Source of the DNA: Paracoccus wurundjeri
GTDB lineage: Bacteria > Pseudomonadota > Alphaproteobacteria > Rhodobacterales > Rhodobacteraceae
Reading direction: 5' to 3'
NCBI RefSeq assembly: GCF_030678915.1
Contig: NZ_JAUUTZ010000010.1
Location: forward strand, 62,001-126,000
Length of the DNA stretch: 64,000 nt
Shown: positions 55,294-63,620 of the stretch, one piece after another
How the letters are laid out: each line of letters begins with the position of its first letter
Numbering within the stretch: the stretch's first letter is position 1
The notes under the pieces: generated by a model
What the model was told of the DNA's origin: nothing
Databases searched by the model: none
What the model saw: only the letters and a program-made list of their open reading frames with translations
Program-made: the position numbers and the translations under genes

Positions 55294-55552
55294 GGAAGAG
55301 GCGTCGGGAAGGACAACGCGAAATTCGAACGTTCGGTTCGAAATCGGTGGACCGGCAACGGCACGAACCGGCCATTGAGCGGTCTATCTGGGTGCCGCGC
55401 TGCGGCCCGTGGGAGCTGGCCATTCGCTGCGAGTGTTACCTGCCCAATGCCATCTGAGACACTAATCCGCGATTTACAGTAGCAAGGGGCTCCTGTTAGA
55501 CAAGATACAGAAAAAGCGCGGGAAGCGCGGAGAGCAAAGGGATGGCAGGAAG
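55294..55552. other. Leader region of the dnd operon
   Basis: No gene is recognised in these 259 bases between the DUF6615-like gene and dndC. The first part is GC-rich and the last part (AAAAAGCGCGGG.. to AAAGGGATGGCAGGAAG) carries the dndC ribosome binding site. The promoter of the dnd operon must lie here or further upstream; I cannot point to clear -35/-10 boxes. Confidence 0.45.
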
Positions 55553-56707
55553 ATGGACGGCGCTGAAGCACTCGCACTCGAAGATGAAAGCGTGGCACTC
55601 TTAAGGGCCATCCGCTCAGAACTTCTTGATGAATACCGCCAGGAACATGACTGGCCCTGGATTATCGGATATTCCGGCGGAAAAGACAGCACACTGGTCG
55701 CGCATCTCGTGTTCGAGATGTTGCTAACGCTTCCGCCTTCGCAGCGCACGCGGCAGGTGCATATCGTTGCCAATGATACGCTCGTCGAGAGCCCGCTGGT
55801 TGTCCAGCACATCATTGACAGCATTGAAGAAATTTCCAACGCCGCCGAAGCGTTCAGCTTGCCAATCGTTACTAAAATCACGCGACCGGCCCCTGATCAG
55901 TCTTTCTGGGTGAATCTGATCGGGCGCGGCTACCCCTCGCCGAACCGCTCGTTCCGTTGGTGCACGGACAGGATGAAAATCCTGCCAACAAGCCGCTATA
56001 TCAAGAGCTTGGCGGAAGAAGCCGGGCAAGTGATACTGCTCCTTGGAGTGCGCAGGTCCGAAAGCGCCACGCGCGCGGCCTCGGTGGGCCGCTACGACAA
56101 TGGTGAGCGTTTGAATAAGCACAACGATCTACCTGGCTGCATGGTTTTCCGCCCCATTGTTGAGTTGGATACCGATGATGTCTGGGAATTTCTTGCGCTC
56201 AACGAGCCGCCTTGGGGCGGGTCGCATCTCAAGCTGATCGGTCTGTACCGTGATGCAGGTGGCGGCGAATGCCCGGTGGTCACGTCGAAGGATGATGCTC
56301 CGTCCTGCGGCACCACGTCATCGCGTTTTGGCTGCTGGACCTGCACTGTGGTGGAGAAAGACAGGAGCCTGGAAGGCTTTGTTGAGTCCGGCTACGCCGA
56401 GTTCACGCCGCTTCTCGACTTTCGCGACTGGCTTGCCTCTATCCGCAACGAGAAAGATCGCAGACAAGCCCGGCGGCGCGATGGCCGCATTACGATCACT
56501 GATGGCGGCATCTTTGTCCCTGGCCCTTTTACGCTTCAAACCAGAGCCGAGATATTCGAGCGCTTGCGCGCTCTGGAAAAAGAAACAGGGCAGAGCTTGA
56601 TCACGGAAGAGGAAGTTGATCTCATTCACCAGCTCTGGTCAGAGGAAATCGCAGGCCATAGTAAAGCCAGAACCATGAGTGTTCGTGAAATTGTAAAGGA
56701 GAAGTAG
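55553..56707 (+). CDS. dndC: DNA phosphorothioation sulfurtransferase DndC
   Basis: DndC is a PAPS-reductase-like ATP pyrophosphatase that adenylates or activates the DNA backbone for sulfur insertion and carries an Fe-S cluster. The 384-residue protein has the P-loop YSGGKDST (residues 41-47), the SFRWCTDRMK segment with Cys137, and a cysteine set at Cys240, Cys252, Cys261 and Cys264 (CPVV...CGTTSSRFGCWTC) suitable for the cluster. LGVRRSESATRA and VFRPIVELDTDDVWEFL are typical of the family. It is shorter than classical DndC (about 450-500), lacking part of the C-terminal region. The stop codon abuts the start of the small gene downstream. GGCAGGA precedes the ATG. Confidence 0.9.
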   Translation: MDGAEALALEDESVALLRAIRSELLDEYRQEHDWPWIIGYSGGKDSTLVAHLVFEMLLTLPPSQRTRQVHIVANDTLVESPLVVQHIIDSIEEISNAAEAFSLPIVTKITRPAPDQSFWVNLIGRGYPSPNRSFRWCTDRMKILPTSRYIKSLAEEAGQVILLLGVRRSESATRAASVGRYDNGERLNKHNDLPGCMVFRPIVELDTDDVWEFLALNEPPWGGSHLKLIGLYRDAGGGECPVVTSKDDAPSCGTTSSRFGCWTCTVVEKDRSLEGFVESGYAEFTPLLDFRDWLASIRNEKDRRQARRRDGRITITDGGIFVPGPFTLQTRAEIFERLRALEKETGQSLITEEEVDLIHQLWSEEIAGHSKARTMSVREIVKEK

Positions 56708-56911
56708 ATGCCGCGTAATGTTGTCGTGCTTCTCGATAACCTGGAAGGGCGCGCCATGATCAAGGACGCCTGCAAAGCCAACGGCATGCATTTTGCGGAA
56801 TTCGAAGAGCTTGTTCAGGCGGAAGTCGAACAAACGGGAAAGCAGCGCCGTGCTGGCCTCTGGGATTCCTTTGACGATATTCTGGACCGCATTCAGGTGG
56901 ACGAAAAATAA
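56708..56911 (+). CDS. Small protein of a DNA phosphorothioation operon
   Basis: The 67-residue protein starts at the base after the dndC stop codon and ends three bases before dndD. It is probably helical: MIKDACKANGMHFAEFEELVQAEVEQTGKQRRAGLWDSFDDILDR. It has no cysteine and no known domain. I recall small proteins of this sort named 'DNA modification system-associated small protein', but cannot confirm membership. Its tight location argues for a structural or regulatory part of the DndC-DndD complex. It is not DndE: DndE is about 110-120 residues and a DndE-like domain occurs elsewhere in the operon. Confidence 0.75.
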   Translation: MPRNVVVLLDNLEGRAMIKDACKANGMHFAEFEELVQAEVEQTGKQRRAGLWDSFDDILDRIQVDEK

Positions 56912-56914
56912 CTT

Positions 56915-58999
56915 ATGCACATTTCACAGATCACCTTGCGAGACTGGAAGGCCTATACGACGGCCAATTTCGATTTTCCCGCACCGGCAAGCGGCAAGAA
57001 TATCATTCTCATTGGCGCGCCCAACGGCTACGGCAAGACAAGTCTTTTCGAAGCTATTGTGCTTGGTATGTTCGGGCGCGATGGCTTGCCGCTCATTGCC
57101 CGCTCTCCGTTCTCAGGAGCGGATAAAGAACGGCTTGCCACATCCTACAAGAACTTCCTTGAAAAGGCGCTTCACCGGGGTGCGACAGCAGCAGGCCGCA
57201 CATCCTGTTCCGTAAAGCTGATCTTTACCGATGAGAATGACGAGCCGCTGGAAATCCAGCGTATCTGGCACTTCAGTGATTCCGGCGTCTACCGCGCGCA
57301 GGACGAAGAAATTCATATTTATGAGGGCACGACGCGCAAAGCTGTTGGTCCGGGCGCGTTGCAGGGCAATGACCGCGCGGACTGGTTTCGTGAGTATATA
57401 GCCGAGAATCTATTGCCGTTCACGCTCGCACATTTCTTCATGTTCGACGGCGAACAGGTAAGTGTTTTGGCTGAGCGATCAATGTCGGATCAAGTGCGGC
57501 ATGGTATCGAAGGCATGCTTGGAATGCCTGTTTTGAAGCGGTTGGCAAAAGACTTGCGCGCTTATGCGGAAGTGCGCCGAAAAGATTCGCCCAATGTTTC
57601 TGATAAAACAATCGAAAAAATTGAGCTAGAACGCCACCAGCTTAATTTCGAGAACGATAAGAAGACCGACCGCCTTGCTGAAATAGAACCGTACCGGGCG
57701 ACCCTCAAAGAAGAACAGGAGCATCTAATCCGAGAGCTGGCGAGCTTTGGCTCGGGGTCACAAGCTTTGCTTCAAGAGCAATTCGAGCAAATTAAGAACC
57801 ATGAGCGCGCTATCGAAGGCGGGAATGCCCAGCTTGAAGAGCTGCTTATGAAGGATTTGGCATTGGCGCTTTCCGGCCTTGGCCTGCGCAAGAGCATCAA
57901 GGATCGGCTCTTGAGTGAGGGCGTGCGGGAGCGTTGGGAAAGTGGAAAAAACCAGGGCGATAGTAATCTGGAGCGCTTCTTGGCTTCAGTTGATACCGGA
58001 ATGCAGGAGATCAATCCTTCCTTGAGTGACGGCCAACGGGAAGGCGTGCTGGATAGCGCGCGAGGTGCCTGGGAAAAACTCTGGTATCCCCCGCCCGATA
58101 ACTGCGCTGATGAGTACTTGCATCCTTATCTGAACGAGCTGGAGCGCTCCAAGGTGATCGACCGGCTGGATGAGCTGGATGAGCTGGGGGCTCCGGCGAT
58201 TGTAGAACTTTTGAGCACGATCGCGGCCAATGAGGATTCCCTGAAGCGTCTGCAAGATGAGGTGACGCGCACCGAAGCTGTTGCGCCGCATGTCGATAAA
58301 AAACGCGAACGCCTGACCCAGGTGAACGGCGAGATTCAGCAATATGATCAGGAGATCGGCGCACTGAAGCGTGAAATGGCGTCTTTAGAAACTCAGATCA
58401 ATCAGAAGAACACAGAATTGACGAAGCTTTCCGGCCAGCTTGATCAGGCCGCGCCATCTGCGCGGCGCGCCGCGCGTGCCAACAAGGTTGCGCTGATGGT
58501 CGATGAGATTGTCGCCAAGGCTGTGCCGAGCCAGATCGATGCGATTGCTGCTGCCATGACGAAGGCACACCGTGCCATGGCCCATAAGAAGGACCTGGTG
58601 GAGCGGATCGCGATTGACGAAAACTGCGATGTACAACTGTTGAATACCGATGACATGGATTTGCGGGGCTATGACCTCTCGGCGGGCGAGAAGCAGATTT
58701 TTACCCAAGCCCTGATATCTGCGGTGTCATCCGTTTCGGGACGCGGCTTCCCCATGGTGGTCGATACACCGCTAGGGCGACTGGACATCGAGCACCGCAA
58801 AGGCGTCCTCAATCACCTGGTGCAGCGCGAGCATCAAGTCATCCTGCTCTCGACCAACACGGAAGTCGTCGGAGAGTATTTGCGGGAAATCGAGCCGCAT
58901 GTCCAGAAGAAATATCTCGTTCATTTTGAACGGGTTGGAGATATTGGGCAATCGACAGTCCGGCCCGGCTATTTCGAAGAGACGGGAGGTCAGGCATGA
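56915..58999 (+). CDS. dndD: DNA sulfur modification ATPase DndD (SMC-like)
   Basis: DndD is an SMC/Rad50-like ATPase that works with DndC and DndE in phosphorothioation. The 694-residue protein has Walker A GAPNGYGKTS (34-43) in the N-terminal half-domain. A long coiled coil follows (about 205-535, with a middle break), then the ABC signature YDLSAGEKQIF near 588 and Walker B FPMVVDTPLGRLD near 612-624. FMFDGEQVSVLAERSMSDQVRHGIEGMLGMPVLKRL is characteristic of DndD. Its stop overlaps the next start by four bases (ATGA). The length is about the family's usual size (~660-700). Confidence 0.93.
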   Translation: MHISQITLRDWKAYTTANFDFPAPASGKNIILIGAPNGYGKTSLFEAIVLGMFGRDGLPLIARSPFSGADKERLATSYKNFLEKALHRGATAAGRTSCSVKLIFTDENDEPLEIQRIWHFSDSGVYRAQDEEIHIYEGTTRKAVGPGALQGNDRADWFREYIAENLLPFTLAHFFMFDGEQVSVLAERSMSDQVRHGIEGMLGMPVLKRLAKDLRAYAEVRRKDSPNVSDKTIEKIELERHQLNFENDKKTDRLAEIEPYRATLKEEQEHLIRELASFGSGSQALLQEQFEQIKNHERAIEGGNAQLEELLMKDLALALSGLGLRKSIKDRLLSEGVRERWESGKNQGDSNLERFLASVDTGMQEINPSLSDGQREGVLDSARGAWEKLWYPPPDNCADEYLHPYLNELERSKVIDRLDELDELGAPAIVELLSTIAANEDSLKRLQDEVTRTEAVAPHVDKKRERLTQVNGEIQQYDQEIGALKREMASLETQINQKNTELTKLSGQLDQAAPSARRAARANKVALMVDEIVAKAVPSQIDAIAAAMTKAHRAMAHKKDLVERIAIDENCDVQLLNTDDMDLRGYDLSAGEKQIFTQALISAVSSVSGRGFPMVVDTPLGRLDIEHRKGVLNHLVQREHQVILLSTNTEVVGEYLREIEPHVQKKYLVHFERVGDIGQSTVRPGYFEETGGQA

Positions 59000-60531
59000 G
59001 CATCTCCCTTGTTGAAGTGGCGGGCGCGAATTTTCGTACCGATTATGACAGCGACAAGCTGAACACCGATTTCATGGGACGGCTCGGGATGCGCAAGCGC
59101 TATCTGCCCGCGCGCTTGGCGATTTCACGGTCCTTGGCAATGAATGCGCCCGTACAACTGCCGGATGAAGAATTCGATCAAGGCAAGGTGATCAAAGGAG
59201 ATACGCTATTTGGTACGGGCACGGCCTTGTCGGTCTGGCTAGCGCTGATTGTAGAGCGAACCGGCGAGCCGGATATTGACACCAAGCGCCTGATTTCTCT
59301 GGTCGGTGCCCATTGGCGGCGCGGGTTGGCCAAGCTGGATGAAGAGTGGGGGCAGGCGGGAGAGGATATTGCGAGGTTCGTGCGCCACTTGGCCGAAGTT
59401 GCCGAATTGCCGACTTCTGGTGGCCGGTTGCTCTTCTCCGGCGCTGAGGGCGAAACTGGTGTCACCTTCTCCAGCGGTGAGATCAAAGTGCCCCTGGGCG
59501 AGATTGGCGAAGATGTTTCGACCAAGGAGAAAGTTTTCTGGAGCCTGAACGGCAAGGGCAGCGCGCCGCATACCGCGATCATGGGCGGAAGTGGCTCGGG
59601 CAAAACGGTTATGGCGGCTGCGATGCTGCGCTCGGTTCGCGAGCAAGCGCCGGTGCCGCTGATTGCGTTCGATTTTAAGGGTGACTTGGCAGACTTTACC
59701 GGAACGCAAGGACAAACGGCCCTGGGTGAAGCCTTTGAAGCGAAAGTTATTGAGCCTCCGCGTATGCCAATCCCTCTGGACGTGCTCGCACTCTCTCAAA
59801 AGGATCAGTTCGGGATTGACGAAGCCGCGCTTCGCTTCCGTCAGTCCTTCTCACGCCTGAAGGGCTCCAAGCTTGGCGACCGGCAACGCAACTATGTCCA
59901 TGAGGCGGCGGCGCGGGCTTTGTCGAGCGAAGAGCCTTGCGAGATGCATCATATCCGTGACCGCCTGCTGGAAGTCTATGAAGAACATGAGGCCAAGGAA
60001 GACGGCGCATCGTCCAGCATGGAGGAGCTGTGTCGCTTCCCGTTGTTCGAACCGAAGATGTCTCCGGCGGAATTCTTCCAAAAGAGCTGGATCATTAAAC
60101 TGCCACCCAATGTACCGGAAGATAGCCGTACGATCGTGGTCAATCTTCTTCTGGACGCGCTAGACCAGCATCTAAACGGGCTTGCCGATGCCGAGACAGG
60201 AACGGATGGCGCGCGCGGCTTGCGCGTACTGTGCATGATTGATGAAGCGCATCAGATACTCGGCACAAAGCTACCTTCACTCTCTCGCCTGATCCGCATG
60301 AGCCGCTCGAAAGGTGGTGCGGTGATGCTGGTTTCGCAATCCCCAGATGACTTCTCGGGTGAAGATGACGAGTTCCTCGACAACATGGGATTGGTCGCCG
60401 CCTTTGCGACAAACGCCAAGCCCGGCGCAGCCGCCCGTGTGCTTGGCAAAGGCGCGAACCTTACTAACCTGCAAACAGGCCAATGCTTCGTCCGGTTCGA
60501 CAAGACAACGAAGAAGGTCAAGGCATGGTAG
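58996..60531 (+). CDS. Apparent DndE-HerA fusion: DndE-like N-terminus and HerA-type ATPase
   Basis: The 511-residue protein has two parts. Residues about 12-118 resemble DndE, the small DNA-nick-binding subunit: LGMRKRYLPARLAISRSLAM corresponds to its first helices, GDTLFGTGTALSVWLALIVER to its GEY..LL region and VGAHWRRGLAKLDEEW to its last helix. Residues 185-505 are a HerA/FtsK-type ATPase with Walker A GGSGSGKT (197-204), IAFDFKGDLADF, Walker B VLCMIDEAHQIL (near 411-421), sensor VMLVSQSPDDFSG and an arginine-rich end. The DndE match is from my own reading and is not database-verified. The gene takes the position where dndE normally follows dndD, and the ATGA overlap indicates coupling. 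A DNA-translocating or loading role is inferred. Confidence 0.75.
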   Translation: MSISLVEVAGANFRTDYDSDKLNTDFMGRLGMRKRYLPARLAISRSLAMNAPVQLPDEEFDQGKVIKGDTLFGTGTALSVWLALIVERTGEPDIDTKRLISLVGAHWRRGLAKLDEEWGQAGEDIARFVRHLAEVAELPTSGGRLLFSGAEGETGVTFSSGEIKVPLGEIGEDVSTKEKVFWSLNGKGSAPHTAIMGGSGSGKTVMAAAMLRSVREQAPVPLIAFDFKGDLADFTGTQGQTALGEAFEAKVIEPPRMPIPLDVLALSQKDQFGIDEAALRFRQSFSRLKGSKLGDRQRNYVHEAAARALSSEEPCEMHHIRDRLLEVYEEHEAKEDGASSSMEELCRFPLFEPKMSPAEFFQKSWIIKLPPNVPEDSRTIVVNLLLDALDQHLNGLADAETGTDGARGLRVLCMIDEAHQILGTKLPSLSRLIRMSRSKGGAVMLVSQSPDDFSGEDDEFLDNMGLVAAFATNAKPGAAARVLGKGANLTNLQTGQCFVRFDKTTKKVKAW

Positions 60532-60559
60532 GTTGCCAAGGGCGCGGATCAGGTGGCGT

Positions 60560-61093
60560 ATGCGGAGAGTATTACCAGTGAGTGAATTATATGATCTCGC
60601 CGCCAAGAAGAGTGAGCCGAAGTCACCATTAGATTATTTTCGCGAACATAGGATCAATGTGTTCGTATGGCCGGATGCGTGGCGCAACGCGGCAACGGCG
60701 CAGGCGTTGAACTGGGACAAAGTTGATTTTGGTGAAAATACCGCCAATGACGTGCCGGAACAACGCGGCGTTTATGCTTTTTGTGTCTCGGTGAAGGACA
60801 CGATAATGCCGTCCCATGGCGTCTTAGTCTATTTTGGTGAAACATCCAGGACCCTTCGCAAGAGATACAAAGAATATGTCCGAGATTGCCGAATAGGAGC
60901 CAAACGACCCAAATTTGAAAACCTGTTTAGGCTATGGCCAAATGATCTGGACTTCTTTTTTGCTCCGATAGATGACGACATGTGCGAGCTAAAAGAGATC
61001 GAAGAAGCCTTGAATGATGCCGTCATACCACATTGTGTTACAGATGATTTTAGCGCGGAGATACGGCGCATAGTTCCAGTGTTGAGAGGATAG
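60560..61093 (+). CDS. GIY-YIG-like nuclease domain protein in the dnd operon
   Basis: The 177-residue protein shows the GIY-YIG pattern in the middle: QRGVYAFCV (70-76) and, about 15 residues later, LVYFGETSRTLRKRYKEYVRD (89-109) with the conserved arginine(s), then a glutamate-rich helix (CELKEIEEALNDAVIP) that could provide the metal-binding glutamate. This fits an endonuclease of that superfamily. The N-terminal ~50 residues are unlike known domains. Start is the ATG at 60560 (AGGTGG upstream); a GTG at 60578 is also possible. It lies 28 bases after the fusion gene and four before dndB, so it is a member of the operon and a candidate effector. Confidence 0.7.
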   Translation: MRRVLPVSELYDLAAKKSEPKSPLDYFREHRINVFVWPDAWRNAATAQALNWDKVDFGENTANDVPEQRGVYAFCVSVKDTIMPSHGVLVYFGETSRTLRKRYKEYVRDCRIGAKRPKFENLFRLWPNDLDFFFAPIDDDMCELKEIEEALNDAVIPHCVTDDFSAEIRRIVPVLRG

Positions 61094-61097
61094 GCCT

Positions 61098-62429
61098 ATG
61101 AAGAAGAAGAAAAGACCCGATCCTACGTACCTACCCGCACTCAAGGGGAGGATCGGAAAATGGGCGTTTTATACTACCTTGATGACACTGGATGAAGTCA
61201 ACGAGCGCATCTATTTGAGCGATGAGATATATCAGAACAAAAGCCTGTCTGATATGGTGCAGCGCTCCATCAAATCCGGTCGCGCTGAGAATATTGCATC
61301 CTACCTCAAGAATGAAGTCGAAAGGTTTTTCCCTGCCATGGTCGTCGCCGTTTTTGAAGGCGAGCCCAACTGGCTGGAGTTTTCAATCCGCAAACAGAAC
61401 GACAATCTTGTATTCGACCCAGACACGCTGGATCGGGCCAAGCTAGATTCATTTGGATTTTTGTCATTAAGTGGTGAAGAACACCTCTTTCCATTGGATG
61501 GCCAGCATCGACTCGCCGGAATTCGGGAAGCACTTTCAGACCCTAACAAAGAAAATGAATACCTTGGTTCTGAGGAAGTGACCGTGATGCTTGTTGCGCA
61601 CGATCCCAGCGATGCTGGCCGGACAAGATCACGACGTTTGTTCACAACTCTGAATAAACGAGCCGTCTCTGTGAAGAAACATGAAACAATTGCGCTGGAT
61701 GAGGATGATGTAATGGCTATTGCCACTCGCCATCTCGTCGAGAAGTTCGATCCATTATCGAGGGAAAGCATTGTCTCTTTTCGCACCAGCGCGAACATTT
61801 CCCCGAGTGACACCAAGGTCTTTACCGCGATTGTGACACTGTACGACCTTCTGTTTGATCTTTTTAAAGTTATTTCTAAAAGGACGGCAGACGACTTGAG
61901 GTATAACCGCCCGGATGACGAGTGGACTGACGTTTATCGGGCGTGTGCTGAGTGTTTTTTCACGTCTTTGATGGAAGCTTTCCCTGAGACGAAGAGGTGC
62001 CTCGCGGGCAATGATCCAGAAAAGGTCATCATAGAGAACCGCAGACAAGACGGCGGTCATATTCTGTTTCGCCCTGTTGGACTTCGCATGTTTGCTCAAC
62101 TGGTGGCTGCGGCAGTTAAACCGTCAATTACTGCTACATTCGAAGAACCCAAGCAATCTCCATCTGCTGTAAAGCAAAAGGTAGTCGATGAGATAAAGAA
62201 AGCGGTTGCGTTGTATTCTGATCTGCCAACGGAGCTGGCATATAGACCATACGCAGGTCTGATCTTCGATCCCGACACTCACAAGATTAGCGTTGGAAGA
62301 GCCGCGATTGTGCGTGATGTTATTCTGAAACATTATGGCCTGATCAAGCCGAGCGTGGACAAAGCTCTATCTTCCAGGATCAAACGCAGCATTGGAGACG
62401 ATTATAGCGCTGAAGATTTCCTTTGGTAG
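61098..62429 (+). CDS. dndB: DNA sulfur modification regulator DndB (DGQHR protein)
   Basis: DndB represses dnd transcription and affects the spacing of phosphorothioates. The 443-residue protein has the diagnostic LDGQHRLAG motif at 134-141 with the preceding LSLSGEEHLFPLDGQHR. A conserved TLNKRAVSVKKHETIALDEDDVMAIATRHLV segment and a C-terminal helical domain are also present. Family length is about 360-450. In classical systems dndB is the first gene of the operon or lies just outside; here it is the last, after the GIY-YIG gene with a four-base spacer. AGGA precedes the ATG. Confidence 0.9.
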   Translation: MKKKKRPDPTYLPALKGRIGKWAFYTTLMTLDEVNERIYLSDEIYQNKSLSDMVQRSIKSGRAENIASYLKNEVERFFPAMVVAVFEGEPNWLEFSIRKQNDNLVFDPDTLDRAKLDSFGFLSLSGEEHLFPLDGQHRLAGIREALSDPNKENEYLGSEEVTVMLVAHDPSDAGRTRSRRLFTTLNKRAVSVKKHETIALDEDDVMAIATRHLVEKFDPLSRESIVSFRTSANISPSDTKVFTAIVTLYDLLFDLFKVISKRTADDLRYNRPDDEWTDVYRACAECFFTSLMEAFPETKRCLAGNDPEKVIIENRRQDGGHILFRPVGLRMFAQLVAAAVKPSITATFEEPKQSPSAVKQKVVDEIKKAVALYSDLPTELAYRPYAGLIFDPDTHKISVGRAAIVRDVILKHYGLIKPSVDKALSSRIKRSIGDDYSAEDFLW

Positions 62430-62457
62430 ATTGGCGACGCACTTTCGAACTGGAAAT

Positions 62458-63522
62458 TTAGTTCTTCGAAGCTGAAACGGCCATAGCGACCCAGTGGATG
62501 TTATTTCGTCCGAGCAAATCCGCTTGCTCGCCCAGTCTTTCTGCCATCAGCGCGAGCTTCCTGAGCAGGTCTTGCAATGCTTCTTCGGAGACGCGGTAAA
62601 TGCCGCGCCCAGGTTCGGAGGGGCCGATCCGCAAGGTTAGGTAAATCCGTCCGCCCGGTTTCAGGAGGCTGGCGAGGGTTTCCAATGCGTGGCGCCTGTC
62701 ATCCGGTTTGACGTGCATCCAAACGGCGCTGAGGATGATCAGGTCAAACGTCTCGCCGGTTGCGCGCGTGTCGGCTAGATCAGGTAAGCTGTCTAATCGC
62801 CATTCGATATCAGGCGATGGATGCAGACGCTTACCGATGGCCTGCATGGCTTCCGAGGGCTCCACGGCAACGATCCGGTGGCCGTTAGCTGCAAACCATG
62901 ACGCATCGCGTCCTGTCCCCGCGCCGACATCGAGGACGGCCAAAGGCTGTTCATCAAAATGCTCGTTGATTAGTGTGAGAATCTTTGGGTGCGCGGTTTC
63001 CAGTGACAAGGTTTCGTAGCCGTCTGCAAGGCGGGCTGCGTGCTCCTCGTAATAGGTCAGGGCTGGGTCTTGCGGCATGGTGCCAAATACCTCTCCACGG
63101 CTAGTCCAAGCAGTCACGATCAAGAGAATCAAGCTGAGGATCGCTGCGAGCAATAGCATGAACTGGAACAAGGACCGAACAAGGAACGGTTTGTTGTACC
63201 ATTGGGCACCCTTGGCCGAGACATGTCCGGCTGGATAGGTCTTCTCCAACCAATCGAGATGCTGCTGCATGACAAAGCGCAGGCGCATAATGATCACAAA
63301 AAGCGCGCCGTTTCCGGCTGCTGCGAGGAAAAGCAGAGCTAGCTGAAATAGAGGAAATTCCTCCACGCGCGATACGCCAAACCATAAACCGCCGGTGAGC
63401 GTCATCGAGATCAGGGGGATTTGCCACATCTGCTGGTTTAAGGAGCGAAACGAGGCGTGGTTCTGGTCGAACGCCGCCTTGTGCATCTCGTGTTCGATTT
63501 CTTCAGGCGTCACGTCATTCAT
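62458..63522 (-). CDS. Membrane-anchored class I SAM-dependent methyltransferase
   Basis: The 354-residue protein combines three hydrophobic segments (about 34-50, 57-80, 118-139) in the N-terminal half with a class I methyltransferase domain from ~150. Motif I is VLDVGAGTGRDASWF (196-210), motif II VAVEPSEAM and motif IV DLIILSAVWMHV, with GGRIYLTLRIGP near the end. The combination is unusual. It is convergent with dndB, with 28 bases between the stop codons. The substrate is unknown; a lipid, small molecule or membrane protein is possible. It may be an island accessory or a host cargo gene. Its ATG at 63522 has no strong ribosome binding site. Confidence 0.78.
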   Translation of the reverse strand: MNDVTPEEIEHEMHKAAFDQNHASFRSLNQQMWQIPLISMTLTGGLWFGVSRVEEFPLFQLALLFLAAAGNGALFVIIMRLRFVMQQHLDWLEKTYPAGHVSAKGAQWYNKPFLVRSLFQFMLLLAAILSLILLIVTAWTSRGEVFGTMPQDPALTYYEEHAARLADGYETLSLETAHPKILTLINEHFDEQPLAVLDVGAGTGRDASWFAANGHRIVAVEPSEAMQAIGKRLHPSPDIEWRLDSLPDLADTRATGETFDLIILSAVWMHVKPDDRRHALETLASLLKPGGRIYLTLRIGPSEPGRGIYRVSEEALQDLLRKLALMAERLGEQADLLGRNNIHWVAMAVSASKN

Positions 63523-63620
63523 TCCAGTTACAGGCTCGAATCGGCACTAAAGGTAACCGGGCGTTGCGCGACAAACCAGCCGAGATGCATCGATACATTT
63601 AGAGAACAGGTAAGGCCTAT

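Noticed and set aside
56708-56911. The 67-residue protein as DndE.
   Set aside because: Too short and lacking the DndE helix pattern, while the N-terminus of the following HerA-type protein has it.
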